DNA of 64,000 bases from Xanthomonas arboricola pv. populi. GTDB taxonomy: Bacteria > Pseudomonadota > Gammaproteobacteria > Xanthomonadales > Xanthomonadaceae. Shown piece after piece: positions 26,883 through 37,362 of this stretch (positions within the stretch are counted from its first letter, which is position 1; every line of letters starts with the position of its first letter). The DNA lies in the NCBI RefSeq assembly GCF_002939945.1, contig NZ_MDEB01000001.1, positions 1,229,606 to 1,293,605 of the forward strand, given 5' to 3'. The notes beneath the pieces were generated by a model. It made no database searches. It was not told where the DNA came from and was given only the letters and a program-made list of their open reading frames with translations. The position numbers and the translations under genes are program-made.

Positions 26883-28325
26883 ATGTCCCTCTTCAGGACT
26901 GCACGTACGCTCGCACTTGCCACGGCGCTGGCGCTCGCCGCCGCACCGGCTTTCAGCTATTCCATCAGCAACAACAAGGTTGTCGACGACAGCGGCAAGG
27001 TGGTCCAGCTCAAGGGCGTCAACGTGTTCGGCTTCGAGACCGGCAACCATGTCATGCATGGTCTGTGGGCACGCAACTGGAAGGACATGATCAACCAGAT
27101 CCAGGGGCTGGGCTTCAACGCGGTGCGCCTGCCGTTCTGCCCGGCCACCCTGCGCAGCTCCACCATGCCCACCAGCATCGACTACGGCCGTAACGCCGAC
27201 CTGCAGGGCCTGAGCTCGCTGCAGATCCTCGACAAGGTGATCAACGAATTCAACGCGCGCGGCATGTATGTGCTGCTGGATCACCACACCCCCGATTGCG
27301 CTGCCATCTCCGAGCTCTGGTACACCGGCTCGTATTCCGAAGCGCAGTGGCTGGACGATCTGCGCTTTGTCGCCAACCGCTACAAGAACGTGCCAAGCGT
27401 GATCGGCCTGGACCTGAAGAACGAGCCGCACGGTGCAGCCACCTGGGGCACCGGCAACGCGGCCACCGACTGGAACAAGGCCGCAGAACGCGGCTCTGCC
27501 GCGGTGCTGGCGGTGGCGCCGAAGTGGATCATCGCGGTGGAAGGCATCACCGACAATCCGGTCTGCTCGACCAACGGCGGCATCTTCTGGGGCGGTAATC
27601 TGCAGCCGCTGGCCTGTACCCCGCTGAACATCCCGGCCAACCGGCTGCTGCTGGCACCGCATGTGTACGGGCCGGACGTGTACGCGCAGTCGTACTTCAA
27701 CGACAGCAACTTCCCCAACAACATGCCTGCGATCTGGGACCGTCACTTCGGCCAGTTCGCCGGCACCCATGCGCTGCTGCTGGGCGAATTCGGCGGCAAG
27801 TACGGCGAAGGCGACGCACGCGACAAGGTCTGGCAGGACGCGCTGGTGAAGTACCTGCGCAGCAAGGGCATCAACGAGGGCTTCTACTGGTCGTGGAACC
27901 CCAACAGCGGCGACACCGGCGGCATCCTGCGCGATGACTGGACCAGCGTGCGCGAAGACAAGATGGCGTTGTTGCGGACGCTGTGGGGCACGCTGAGCAC
28001 CACCACGCCGACGCCGACGCCAACCCCCACACCGACTCCCACGCCAACCCCGACACCGACACCGACACCCAGCGGCAGCTTCAGCACCAAGGTGAGCGTG
28101 GACAGTCAGTGGAACGGCGGCTACTGCCATCGCGTGCAGGTCACCAATAACGGCACCGCCAGCGGTAGCTGGTCGATCTCGCTGCCGGTCACCGGGACCG
28201 TCAACAACGCGTGGAACGTCACCTGGTCGCAGAGCGGCAGCACGCTCATGGCCAGCGGTGTGGACTTCAACCGCACCCTGGCAGCCGGTGCGACGGCCGA
28301 ATTCGGCTTCTGCGCGGCAGGTTGA
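26883..28325 (+). CDS. engXCA: Secreted endoglucanase EngXCA (GH5 plus CBM2)
   Basis: A 480-residue secreted cellulase that cuts internal beta-1,4-glucan bonds in plant cell walls. The signal peptide ends at about residue 25. A GH5 catalytic domain covers about 26-370, with acid/base Glu181 (LKNEPHG), nucleophile Glu302 (LGEFGG), and supporting His134-His135, His260 and Tyr262. A (Thr-Pro)n linker of about 20 dipeptides and a C-terminal CBM2-like cellulose-binding domain (about 397-480, with paired cysteines near its ends) follow. GGAGAC precedes the ATG. Secretion by the type II system is known for this family. A likely Clp site is upstream and a GTAGGAGCG palindrome is downstream. Confidence 0.96.
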   Translation: MSLFRTARTLALATALALAAAPAFSYSISNNKVVDDSGKVVQLKGVNVFGFETGNHVMHGLWARNWKDMINQIQGLGFNAVRLPFCPATLRSSTMPTSIDYGRNADLQGLSSLQILDKVINEFNARGMYVLLDHHTPDCAAISELWYTGSYSEAQWLDDLRFVANRYKNVPSVIGLDLKNEPHGAATWGTGNAATDWNKAAERGSAAVLAVAPKWIIAVEGITDNPVCSTNGGIFWGGNLQPLACTPLNIPANRLLLAPHVYGPDVYAQSYFNDSNFPNNMPAIWDRHFGQFAGTHALLLGEFGGKYGEGDARDKVWQDALVKYLRSKGINEGFYWSWNPNSGDTGGILRDDWTSVREDKMALLRTLWGTLSTTTPTPTPTPTPTPTPTPTPTPTPSGSFSTKVSVDSQWNGGYCHRVQVTNNGTASGSWSISLPVTGTVNNAWNVTWSQSGSTLMASGVDFNRTLAAGATAEFGFCAAG

Positions 28326-28389
28326 TGCAATGCGGCGGGCACGCAGTACGTGCCCGCCGTTGCATCGATGGATCGACGCTCATGCCTTC

Positions 28390-28457
28390 GTAGGAGCGCA
28401 CCCGGGCGCGACGAGGCGTTATCGATAACGCCCCGTCGCGCCCGGGTGCGCTCCTAC
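28390..28457. repeat. GTAGGAGCG palindrome downstream of engXCA
   Basis: A near-perfect 68-bp palindrome, GTAGGAGCGCACCCGGGCGC facing its complement around TTATCGATAA. It lies 64 bp past the engXCA stop. Similar units lie at 46784-46850 and 46958-47024, and a diverged form lies in the 147-bp array at 15617. Confidence 0.88.
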
Positions 28458-28564
28458 ATCGCAGCTGTCACAAGCGGACGCTGCCGCAATTAGGATTCAA
28501 CCCGCATGTGAATCAGCCGCTATTCATGACATAGCGCCCTGCGCGCGTTCTGGATATCGTTGCC

Positions 28565-30715
28565 ATGCCCGTCGTCTCCCTGTTGCGTCGTCACGTTGCC
28601 AATCTCCCGCTCACCCGCAAGTTCGTCCTGTTGTGCAGCTTGTTGACGGTAGGCGTGATCCTGCTGGCAGTGGCCGCGGCACGCCTGCAATATCTGGACC
28701 TGATCGAAGCGCGCAAGCTCAGCGTCAAGAGCGAGGTGGAGATGGGCCTGACCGTGATGCAGCACTATGCAGACAAGGCCAAGGCCGGCGAACTGACGGT
28801 CGAACAGGCCAAAGACGCTGCGCGCACCACGCTGGCCGACATGCGCACCAACGACGGCGTGGATTACTTCTTCATCGTCGACCCGCAGATGCGCATCCTG
28901 ATGCATCCCAAGCGCGCCGTCGGCACCGACATGAGCGACTACAAGAGCGATGCCGGGCAATATGTCTATCGCGACATCAAGACCGCGATCGAGCGCGGCG
29001 ACGGCTTCAGTTACTACGACGCGCCCAAGCCGGGCAAACAGGAACAACTGCCCAAGATCAGCTATGCCAAGACCTTTCCGACCTGGAACTGGGTGTTGGT
29101 GATGGGCGTGTACGCCGAAGACATCCAGGTGCAGGCCTGGGGCTTCACCCGCACCTTGACCCTGATCGGCGGCGCCTTGGTGGCCATGGTGATCGGCCTG
29201 TGCTGGTTGATCGCCTCGGCGATGGCGGCACCGCTGCGCGCAGCATCGCGCACCGCAGAAGCGATCGCCTCGGGCCGCTTCGACAACGATATCCGGGTTG
29301 AATCGCGCGACGAAACCGGTCAACTGATGCACAGCATGCAGCAGATGCAAACCCAGTTGCAGCGCTTCAACGGCGAGATGCAGACCATGATCCGCCTGCA
29401 GCAGGGAGAGAACATCGCGCACCGCATTCCGGAGGATTTCCCAGGCGATTACGGCACCTTGGCGCACGGCGTGAACACGGTGGTGTTCGAGCATCTGGAT
29501 GCCATCAACGAGGCGATGGACCTGATGAGCGAGTACGGCCGTGGCGATCTGCGCCGCGACATGCGCCGCCTGCCCGGCCAGCGCGCGGCGATGCATGAAG
29601 CGCTGGACACGGTGAAGAGCAACCTGTCGGCGATCAACGGCGACATCGCACGCCTGGCCGATGCTGCCGCGCGCGGCGATTTCTCCGCACGTGGCGAGCA
29701 GGCGCGCTACCAGTTCGCGTTTGCCGAAATGGTGCAGGCACTGAACCGCCTGATGCAGCAGGCCGATGCAGGCCTGGACGATGTCGGCCGCATCATGGCC
29801 GCGATTGCCGATGGCGATCTGTCGCAGCGGGTGGAATCGCATTACGAGGGCGCCTTCGGCCGCCTGGCCAATGCGGCCAACCGCACGGCGATCCAGCTGA
29901 CCACCATCGTGCAGGGCATCCAGCACTCGGCCGAGATGATCAACACCGCCGCCGGCGAAATCGCCAGCGGCAATGCCGACCTGTCCACGCGCACCGAGCA
30001 CCAAGCCGCGAATCTGGAAGAAACCGCCTCCTCGATGGAAGAACTCACCTCCACCGTGCGTCAGAACGCCGACAACGCGCGCCAGGCCAATCAGCTGGTC
30101 AAGGGCACCGGCGAGGTGGCCGAGAGCGGTGGGCGCGTGGTGCAGGACGTGGTCAGCACCATGCAGGCGATCACGCAATCGTCGGCGCGTATCTCCGACA
30201 TCATCGGGGTGATCGACGGCATCGCGTTCCAGACCAATATCCTGGCCCTGAACGCGGCGGTGGAAGCGGCACGCGCCGGCGAGCAGGGCCGCGGATTTGC
30301 GGTGGTGGCCACCGAAGTCCGCGCGCTGGCGCAGCGTTCGGCCGGTGCCGCCAAGGAGATCAAACAGCTGATCTCCGATTCGGTGGAAAAAGTGGCGCAG
30401 GGCTCGGACCTGGTGCAACAGGCCGGCAGCACGATGACCGAGGTGGTCAGCTCGGTGAAGCGGGTAACCGACATCATGGCCGAGATCACCGCCGCCAGCA
30501 CCGAGCAAAGCGCCGGTATCGAGCAGGTCAGCACCACGGTGATGCAGCTGGATGAAATGACCCAGCAGAACGCGGCGCTGGTGGAAGAAGCCACCGCTGC
30601 GGCACGCAGCATGGAAGATCAGGCGGCGGATCTGACGCGTGCAGTGGCGGTGTTCCGCCTGGTGCCGCAGCAGGCTGCGCTGACGCAACGGCGCTCGGTC
30701 GTGCAGGCGGCCTGA
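28565..30715 (+). CDS. Methyl-accepting chemotaxis protein with Cache domain
   Basis: A 716-residue chemoreceptor. The first membrane segment covers about 19-40. A periplasmic single-Cache domain covers about 45-190 ([27 protein letters not shown]), and the second membrane segment covers about 197-220. HAMP follows, with further HAMP-like helical repeats to about residue 450, then the signalling domain whose hairpin tip is at about 545-590 ([21 protein letters not shown]). The C-terminus lacks an NWETF-like tether for CheR. Cache domains of this type often bind small organic acids; the ligand is not shown. It is transcribed alone between two repeat regions. Confidence 0.94.
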   Translation: MPVVSLLRRHVANLPLTRKFVLLCSLLTVGVILLAVAAARLQYLDLIEARKLSVKSEVEMGLTVMQHYADKAKAGELTVEQAKDAARTTLADMRTNDGVDYFFIVDPQMRILMHPKRAVGTDMSDYKSDAGQYVYRDIKTAIERGDGFSYYDAPKPGKQEQLPKISYAKTFPTWNWVLVMGVYAEDIQVQAWGFTRTLTLIGGALVAMVIGLCWLIASAMAAPLRAASRTAEAIASGRFDNDIRVESRDETGQLMHSMQQMQTQLQRFNGEMQTMIRLQQGENIAHRIPEDFPGDYGTLAHGVNTVVFEHLDAINEAMDLMSEYGRGDLRRDMRRLPGQRAAMHEALDTVKSNLSAINGDIARLADAAARGDFSARGEQARYQFAFAEMVQALNRLMQQADAGLDDVGRIMAAIADGDLSQRVESHYEGAFGRLANAANRTAIQLTTIVQGIQHSAEMINTAAGEIASGNADLSTRTEHQAANLEETASSMEELTSTVRQNADNARQANQLVKGTGEVAESGGRVVQDVVSTMQAITQSSARISDIIGVIDGIAFQTNILALNAAVEAARAGEQGRGFAVVATEVRALAQRSAGAAKEIKQLISDSVEKVAQGSDLVQQAGSTMTEVVSSVKRVTDIMAEITAASTEQSAGIEQVSTTVMQLDEMTQQNAALVEEATAAARSMEDQAADLTRAVAVFRLVPQQAALTQRRSVVQAA

Positions 30716-30959
30716 TCGACGGATGTAGAGCGCCTCTGCCTGCGGGACGCGAAGGCACGGCTTGCGCGCCACTGGCGCGCGTGACGCAAACGCGGGCTGG
30801 GACGCGAGCGGGGTTCGGGTAAGGGAGTGCCCTGACGGCCGCATCTGCATCAGAACAAACGCGTCATCGAATCAAAAGAAGCTGATCAGACCGCAACTCA
30901 TCAGGCTGCCGCGCGAAGTAGAAGGCTCGTAACCACGCACACCGACCATCTCGATGGGT

Positions 30960-31061
30960 CCTTGTCCGCCCACCGTCGCGAGACCTTGAGCGGCATGGAT
31001 GCCGCGCCAGAGCCTTCATGGACGTACTTGCGGCGTGTCCTGCGATGGTGGGTGGGCAAGG
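30960..31061. repeat. Nested palindromic element, type I (copy 2)
   Basis: Arms 30960-30983 and 31038-31061 match with about five mismatches. The inner GCGGCAT-GG-ATGCCGC hairpin and the ACCGACCATCTCGA flank of type I are both present. It is the most diverged type I copy, so probably the oldest. Confidence 0.8.
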
Positions 31062-31226
31062 GCCCTGCAGCCATGCTGCAGATCATCCGCTCTGCAATCG
31101 ATGCATCCAACCCCTGCATCACCTCTCCAGACGACCGAGATCTTGCGCTTGAACATCGCGGACAGCGCGCATTTTTCGACGCGATTGCATCTCCAGTAAC
31201 AAACTCAATTGGTGCAATGCGTATTT

Positions 31227-31388
31227 CTGATTGACGCGGTTTTATGGGTAAGCCGTACCCTCATCCGCCCTGCGGGCACCTTCTCCCGAGGGGAGAAGGG
31301 AGTGCTCCTGATTGACGCGGTTTTATGGGGTAAGCCGTACCCTCATCCGCCCTGCGGGCACCTTCTCCCGGGGGAGAAGGGAGTGTTG
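31227..31388. repeat. 81-bp tandem duplication
   Basis: Two nearly identical 81-bp units start at 31227 and 31308, each beginning CTGATTGACGCGG. Each contains a CCCTCATCCGCCC...CTTCTCCC motif, with a palindromic GGGAGAAGGGAG end, also seen once at 10046-10092. The array lies directly downstream of the diguanylate cyclase gene on its 3' side. Confidence 0.85.
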
Positions 31389-31402
31389 CTGCATGCACTG
31401 CG

Positions 31403-34000
31403 TCAGCGCGAGGCGTCGCGTCCGGTGGTGGCGGTGTCGTTGCAGCAGCGAGCGCGTTTGGCGGCGTACATCGCTTCGTCTGCCGCATGCATCAGGCTGG
31501 CAGCGTCGGCGTGTTGCCCGTGTTGCCAGGCGACGCCGATGCTTGAGTGGATCGGCAGATGTTGCTCACCGAACACGGCGCCCGCTGCCGCCGCGGCGCG
31601 AATCCGTTCTGCCACTGCGGCGCATTCGGTCTGCGGATCCTGCAGTTCGTCCAGCAACACCACGAATTCGTCGCCGGCCAGGCGTGCCACCAGATAGCGG
31701 CCGCCAGCCGCCTGCTGCAGGCAGCGGCCGAAGGCGACCAGCACCGCGTCGCCGGCACGGTGGCCGTGGACGTCGTTGATGCGTTTGAAGCCATCCAGGT
31801 CCAGGAACATCACCGCGACCGCGCACTGCTGCTGTTGCGCCTGGGTCACCGCGACCTGCAGCGCCTCGGACCAGGCGTGGCGATTCGGCAAGCCGGTCAA
31901 GGCGTCGCGGGTCGCGCGCTCGTGCATCAGCCGATGCAGGGTCTTGTGCGCGGTGACGTCCTGCGCCATCAGGAAAAATCCCTGCGTCTGCGTCGCTGCG
32001 CCCTGCATTTCCGGCACCAGGGTGATTTCCACATCGCGCGGTGTCGCACCGCCACGCAGAACGTGCTCGAAGTGGGCCCGCTGCCCGGCACTCACCTGCG
32101 CCAGCGCAGCGCGCGCGTCCGTCCCGAGGTCCTCGCCCAGCACCTGGGTGATCGCGCAGCCGACCAGTCTCGCCGGCTCCACGCCGAGCCAGTCGCGGTG
32201 CGCCTGGTTGGCGAACAGGCAGCGCTGCGCGGCATCGTAGTGTGCCACCAGGGTGGGTGTGGCATCGCTGATCGCACGCAGCCGCGCTTCGCTTTCGGCC
32301 AGGCGTTGGGCAGCGACATGACGTTCGGTGACATCCTGCATCTGGGAGACGAAATGTACCGGCGCGCCGCTGCTGTCGCGCACCAGCGACACCGACAATT
32401 GCGCCCAGATCACCGCGCCCTGCTGGCTGATGTAGCGTTTGGCCAGGCTGTAACTGTCGCGTTTGCCGTCGATCAGTTCCTGCACCAGGCGCAGGTCCAT
32501 CTCCAGATCGTCCGGATGCGTGATGGTCTGGAAGGTGGTGCGCAGCAACTGCTCGCGCGGATATCCCAGGATGCTGCACAACGACGGATTGACGTCGCGC
32601 CAGTGGCCGTCCAGCGAGACGATCGCCATCCCCTGCGGGGCGGTTTCGAATGCGCCCCTGAAGTGCTCTGCCGCCAGCTGCGCGGCGGCCTGCGCCTGCA
32701 GCTCGGCGGTGACGTCGATGGCCATGGCCAGGTAGCCGGACAGCCCCTGCTGCGCGTCGTGGATGATGTTGAAGCACAGGCGTACGCGCCGCAGTCCGCC
32801 GTCTTTTCGCACCAGGGTCCAGATTTCCTCTTCGAGCAGATCGCCTGCGGCAGCGGCGGCCAGCTCGATATACGACGGCGGCGACAATGCCAGCGTGGCC
32901 ATGCGCCGCTCCAGCTCGGCCGGCAGATGGAACTGCGCCGGGCAGCTGCCCAACACCTCGTCCCCCGCGTAGCCCAGCAGGCGCTCGGCGCCGGGATTGA
33001 ACAATTCGATGCGCCCGTTCGGATCGAACGCGATGATCGCCACATCCTGCGAGGCGTCCACCAACGACTGCAGGCGTGCGCGCTCGTCCGCCAGCGCAGC
33101 CGAAGCGTCGCGCAGTTGGGTGATGTCGTGCATCACGCACACCGCACCCAGGGCAGCGCCCTGATCGCTGACCACCGGGTCTGCATTGCACAGCACGCTG
33201 CGTGCCGGCTGGCCGGTGGCGCGGATCACCATCTCGGCGTTGCGCACATGCTCGCCGGCCCAGGCGCGTACCAGCGGAATGGCCTCGGTGGGCAGCAGCG
33301 CACTGCCGTCGGCGTTGTAGAGATCGAAATGCTGGGCCCATTGTGCCGGCGGCAATAGTCGCGGATCGGTGCCGTGCCATTGCCGTGCGGCGTGGTTGAA
33401 TTCGTGCAGCAGCCCATCGCTGTCGCAGGACACCACGCCGTCGGGCATGGCTTCCAGCAAACGGCTCAGGGTCTGCCGCTGCGCTTGCGCGGCCATCCGA
33501 TCGCGGCGCGCTTCCAGTTGACTGACGGCCTGGCGCGCCAGACGGATCAGGCCTTGCTTCTGGCTCTCGTCGAGCAAGCGCGTTCGGGTGCTGAGCGTGC
33601 ACAAGGTGCCGTAGGCATAACCCTCACGGCCGACCAGCGGCACGCCCACATACGAGCGAATGCCCGGCGCGGCAGTGACCAGCGGGTTGAGCGCGAAGCG
33701 GGGATCGGCCTCGGCATCGGGCACTTCCAGCAGTCCGGTCCCCATCACCGTATAGGAGCAGAACGACACGGCGCGCGAGGTGCCTTCCAGATCGGTGCCG
33801 CAACGCGCCTTGAACCACTGCCGGTCGGCGTCCAGCAGCGACACCAGCGCGATCGGGGCACCGCTGATGTGTGCAGCCAGCCAGGCGATATCGTCGAATT
33901 CGGCTTCCGGCTCGGTGTCCAGCACCCCCAACCGATGCACCGCCTCCACGCGCAAGGCGTCGTCGGCGGGAATGGGCAAGGGCGGCAACAGGACGGTCAT
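31403..34000 (-). CDS. Multi-sensor diguanylate cyclase (GAF, four PAS, GGDEF)
   Basis: An 865-residue cytoplasmic signalling protein. A GAF domain covers about 20-165 (APIALVSLLDADRQWFKA). Four PAS-type domains follow to about 690, joined by typical DVT-type linkers. A GGDEF domain covers about 700-850 (RDALTGLPNRHAW, FLDLDGFKRIND). The active-site loop reads AGDEF rather than GGDEF, a variant that remains active in several known cyclases. The RxxD inhibitory site five residues ahead is absent, so product inhibition at that site is unlikely. There is no EAL domain. The ATG at 34000 begins the protein close to the GAF domain; an upstream ATG at 34066 is possible. Confidence 0.92.
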   Translation of the reverse strand: MTVLLPPLPIPADDALRVEAVHRLGVLDTEPEAEFDDIAWLAAHISGAPIALVSLLDADRQWFKARCGTDLEGTSRAVSFCSYTVMGTGLLEVPDAEADPRFALNPLVTAAPGIRSYVGVPLVGREGYAYGTLCTLSTRTRLLDESQKQGLIRLARQAVSQLEARRDRMAAQAQRQTLSRLLEAMPDGVVSCDSDGLLHEFNHAARQWHGTDPRLLPPAQWAQHFDLYNADGSALLPTEAIPLVRAWAGEHVRNAEMVIRATGQPARSVLCNADPVVSDQGAALGAVCVMHDITQLRDASAALADERARLQSLVDASQDVAIIAFDPNGRIELFNPGAERLLGYAGDEVLGSCPAQFHLPAELERRMATLALSPPSYIELAAAAAGDLLEEEIWTLVRKDGGLRRVRLCFNIIHDAQQGLSGYLAMAIDVTAELQAQAAAQLAAEHFRGAFETAPQGMAIVSLDGHWRDVNPSLCSILGYPREQLLRTTFQTITHPDDLEMDLRLVQELIDGKRDSYSLAKRYISQQGAVIWAQLSVSLVRDSSGAPVHFVSQMQDVTERHVAAQRLAESEARLRAISDATPTLVAHYDAAQRCLFANQAHRDWLGVEPARLVGCAITQVLGEDLGTDARAALAQVSAGQRAHFEHVLRGGATPRDVEITLVPEMQGAATQTQGFFLMAQDVTAHKTLHRLMHERATRDALTGLPNRHAWSEALQVAVTQAQQQQCAVAVMFLDLDGFKRINDVHGHRAGDAVLVAFGRCLQQAAGGRYLVARLAGDEFVVLLDELQDPQTECAAVAERIRAAAAAGAVFGEQHLPIHSSIGVAWQHGQHADAASLMHAADEAMYAAKRARCCNDTATTGRDASR

Positions 34001-34462
34001 GGCGTGATCGGCGGGTAACGTCTGGGCAAGGTAGGTCGCCCCAGGTAACGGCGAGGCGATGATCAACTTGAGCGCGTGCGGCCGGGCCTGGTTGCTGACT
34101 GGTCAGCGTCCCGATGCCGCGCCCGCCGGCCGATCCGCTGGCATCGGGACGTCGGGAGACGTCGCTGCACGACCTGGCGCGCGTGCCGTGCCTGCACAGT
34201 CGACCGCCTCCATTGGGCGTGGCACATGCCAGACGCCGGCCATCTGCGCCCGCCAGCCCGTCATGCCCTATGCCGGACGGGAACCACCTCCGGCGCGCTC
34301 CGAGTGCATGTTGCTGTTGCTGCGCCCCGGCCAACGCCGGAGTCGGCGTCCCGTCGCGCCGTCCTCCCGGCAGCCGCACATGGCGCCCCCCTGCCGGACA
34401 GCATTTGCGACGCCGCCAGGCAGCCACTACCCTCGGCCGATTGTCCTGCTCTGGAGTGTCAC
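34001..34462. other. Gene-free spacer between divergent genes
   Basis: This 462-bp spacer separates the divergent diguanylate cyclase and M16 peptidase genes and should hold both promoters. The frame continuing upstream of the peptidase start has no protein-like features. Confidence 0.5.
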
Positions 34463-37342
34463 ATGCTGCGTCCGCTGTCCCTGTTGATCGCCGGTGTGCT
34501 CGGCGTCGCTGCCGGTCCCGTTGCTCCCACCGTCGCTGCCGCCCCGGCCAGCCTGTCCAAGCCCGCGGCCAGCAGTGCCATTCCCGAGATCGGCTACACC
34601 CGCTTCACGCTGCCCAACGGCCTGACCGTGGTGGTGCACGAAGACCACAAGGCGCCGGTGGTGGCGGTGAGCATCTGGTACCACATCGGTTCCGGCGACG
34701 AGCCCGCCGGCAAGACCGGCTTTGCGCATCTGTTCGAGCACCTGATGTTCTCCGGCTCGGAGAACAACAAGGGCAGTTTCTTCGCGCCGCTGGAAAAGGT
34801 CGGCACCACCGACATGAACGGCACCACCTGGTTCGATCGCACCAACTATTTCGAGACCGTGCCGACCACCGCACTGGATACCGCGCTGTGGCTGGAATCG
34901 GACCGCATGGGCCACCTGCTTGGCGCGATCGGCCAGGAAGAACTCGATACCCAGCGCGGCGTGGTGCAGAACGAGAAGCGCCAGGGCGAAAACCGTCCCT
35001 ACGGCCGCGTGGACCAGAACATCCTGTCCAACCTGTTCCCGGCCAACCATCCGTACCAGCACGACACCATCGGCTCGATGGAAGATCTGGACGCGGCCTC
35101 GCTGGCCGACGTCAAACAGTGGTTCAACGACAACTACGGCGCCGCCAACACCACCCTGGTGCTGGCCGGCGACATCACCGTGGCGCAGGCGCGCGCCAAG
35201 GCGCTGCAGTATTTCGGCGACATCCCGTCCGGCAAGCCGGTGGCGCGCCAGCAGCCGTGGGTAACCCCGCTGGCCGCGCAGAAGCGTGGCGTGCAGCACG
35301 ACCATGTCTCGCAGCCGCGCATCTACCGCACCTGGGCCGCGCCGCAGCTGGGCAGCGATGCGGCGATCCAGCTGGATCTGGCCACTACCGTGCTCGGCGG
35401 CGGCAAGACCTCGCGGCTGTATCAGCGCCTGGTCTATCAGGACAAGCTGGTCGATGACGTGTCGGCGGCGATCCAGCCGTTCGCCCTGTCCAGCCAGGTG
35501 CAGATCCAGGCCGATGTGAAGGACGGCGTGGACCCGGCCAAGGTCGAGGCGATCATCGACGAGGAGCTCAAGAAGTTCATCACCCAGGGCCCCACCGCCG
35601 ACGAACTGCAGCGCGCGCAGGTGGCCTACCGCGCCGGCTTCGTGCGCGGGCTGGAAAAGGTCGGCGGCTTCGGCGGCAAGGCGGTGATCCTGGCCGAGGG
35701 CCAGGTCTATCGCGGCGACCCGGGCGCCTACAAGCAGGATCTGCAGCGCGGCCAGGCCGCCACCGTGGACAGCGTCAAGCAGACCGCGGCCACCTGGTTC
35801 GGCAAGGGCGACTATCTGCTCACCGTGCTGCCAGCCGGCAAGGACTTCGACCCTGCCGCCGAAGACAAGGCAGTGATCGCACGTGGCGAAGAACCCGGCA
35901 AGCCGGCGCCCAGGCTGCCGGCGGCCGGCAAGTACAAAGTCACCGCCTCCACGCTGGACCGCGGCAAGGGCGTGCCGCAGACCAGCCAGTTCCCCGACCT
36001 GAGCTTCCCGCAGCTGCAGCGCGGCAAGTTGAAGAACGGCATCGAGGTGATCCTGGCCGAGCGCCACACCATCCCGGTCACCCAGGTGGAGCTGCTGTTC
36101 GATGCCGGTTATGCGGCCGACCAGGGCAACAAGCTCGGTACCGCCAGCTTCAGCGCCGCGCTGATGAACGAGAGCACCGCCGCGCTGGATTCGGTGGAAG
36201 TGGCGCAGCGTCGCCAACGCCTGGGCGCCATAACCGCGGTCGGCTGCGATCTGGACAGCTGCAGCGCCTCGCTGGATGCGCTCAACGACCAGCTGCAGCC
36301 GTCGCTGCAACTGTTCTCCGACATCGTGCGCAACCCGGCCTTCAAGGCCGCCGACATCGAGCGCATCCGCGGCCAGTGGCTGGCCGGCATTGCGCAGGAA
36401 AAGACCCAGCCCAACAGCCTGGCGCTGCGCGCGTTGCCGCCGTTGCTGTTCGGCCAGAACCACCCCTACGGCATCCCGCTCACCGGCAGCGGCACCGAGG
36501 CGGCGATCAAGAGCCTCAACGCCCAGGACCTGCAGGCCTTCCACCGCCAGTGGCTGCGTCCGGACAACCTGCGCATCCTGGTGGCCGGCGACACCACGCT
36601 GGCGCAGATCATCCCGCAGCTCGATGCCGCCTTCGGCGACTGGAAGGCCCCTGCCACGCCGTTGCCGAAGAAGAACCTGGTCAACGTCGCCGCACAGCCC
36701 AAGCCGCGCGTATACCTGATCAACCGCCCGGATGCGCCGCAGTCGGTGATCCTGGCCGGCCTGCTCGCACCGTCCACCAAGGCGCCGGACAACCTGGCGA
36801 TCGGCGTGGCCAACGGCGCCTTCGGCGGCACCTTCACCTCGCGCCTGAACATGAACCTGCGCGAGAACAAGCGCTGGGCCTATGGTGCCGGCACGCGCAT
36901 GCTGGACGCGCAGGGCCAGCGGCCGTACATGTTCTCCGCGCCGGTGCAGACCGACAAGACCGCCGAGTCGGCCAACGAGATCCTCAAGGAAGCCACCGCG
37001 GTCATCGGCGACAAGCCGCTGACCACCGACGAGATCGAGAAGATCAAGAACCAGCGCATCCGCGCCCTGCCCGGCAGCTTCGAAACCACCGGCGCGGTGC
37101 TGGGCGCGATCGAGGGCATCGTGCAGTTCGACCGCCCCGACGATTACGTGCAGACGCTCAAGCCGCGCCTGGACGCGATCGACCAGCCGGCCGCGCAGGC
37201 CGCCATCAAGGAAATCATCGCCCCCAACGCGATGACCTGGGTGATCGTAGGCGACCTGAAGAAGATCGAAGCACCGGTGCGTGCGCTCAAGCTGGGTGAG
37301 GTGCAGGTGCTGGACGTCGACGGCAAGCCGGTCAAGCGCTGA
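34463..37342 (+). CDS. Exported M16 family zinc peptidase (pitrilysin-like)
   Basis: A 959-residue exported peptidase. The signal peptide ends near residue 26. The protein then has two M16 halves of two domains each. The first half carries the inverted zinc motif HLFEH (about residues 88-92) with the distant glutamate in QNEKRQGENRPYG. The second half (about 510-959) lacks a zinc motif and serves as the inactive partner, as in pitrilysin-type single-chain enzymes. GGAG precedes the ATG at 34463. It is expected to degrade oligopeptides in the periplasm. A GC-rich hairpin follows the stop. Confidence 0.94.
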   Translation: MLRPLSLLIAGVLGVAAGPVAPTVAAAPASLSKPAASSAIPEIGYTRFTLPNGLTVVVHEDHKAPVVAVSIWYHIGSGDEPAGKTGFAHLFEHLMFSGSENNKGSFFAPLEKVGTTDMNGTTWFDRTNYFETVPTTALDTALWLESDRMGHLLGAIGQEELDTQRGVVQNEKRQGENRPYGRVDQNILSNLFPANHPYQHDTIGSMEDLDAASLADVKQWFNDNYGAANTTLVLAGDITVAQARAKALQYFGDIPSGKPVARQQPWVTPLAAQKRGVQHDHVSQPRIYRTWAAPQLGSDAAIQLDLATTVLGGGKTSRLYQRLVYQDKLVDDVSAAIQPFALSSQVQIQADVKDGVDPAKVEAIIDEELKKFITQGPTADELQRAQVAYRAGFVRGLEKVGGFGGKAVILAEGQVYRGDPGAYKQDLQRGQAATVDSVKQTAATWFGKGDYLLTVLPAGKDFDPAAEDKAVIARGEEPGKPAPRLPAAGKYKVTASTLDRGKGVPQTSQFPDLSFPQLQRGKLKNGIEVILAERHTIPVTQVELLFDAGYAADQGNKLGTASFSAALMNESTAALDSVEVAQRRQRLGAITAVGCDLDSCSASLDALNDQLQPSLQLFSDIVRNPAFKAADIERIRGQWLAGIAQEKTQPNSLALRALPPLLFGQNHPYGIPLTGSGTEAAIKSLNAQDLQAFHRQWLRPDNLRILVAGDTTLAQIIPQLDAAFGDWKAPATPLPKKNLVNVAAQPKPRVYLINRPDAPQSVILAGLLAPSTKAPDNLAIGVANGAFGGTFTSRLNMNLRENKRWAYGAGTRMLDAQGQRPYMFSAPVQTDKTAESANEILKEATAVIGDKPLTTDEIEKIKNQRIRALPGSFETTGAVLGAIEGIVQFDRPDDYVQTLKPRLDAIDQPAAQAAIKEIIAPNAMTWVIVGDLKKIEAPVRALKLGEVQVLDVDGKPVKR

Positions 37343-37362
37343 GGCTGGTCGGTCGTACACCG

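Larger units (their letters stand above)
30716..31402. other. Gene-free region with three repeat types
   Basis: No supportable gene lies between the chemoreceptor and the diguanylate cyclase. The region contains a type I nested palindrome (30960-31061) and an 81-bp direct duplication (31227-31388) carrying two CCCTCATCCGCCC-type repeats. Confidence 0.65.
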
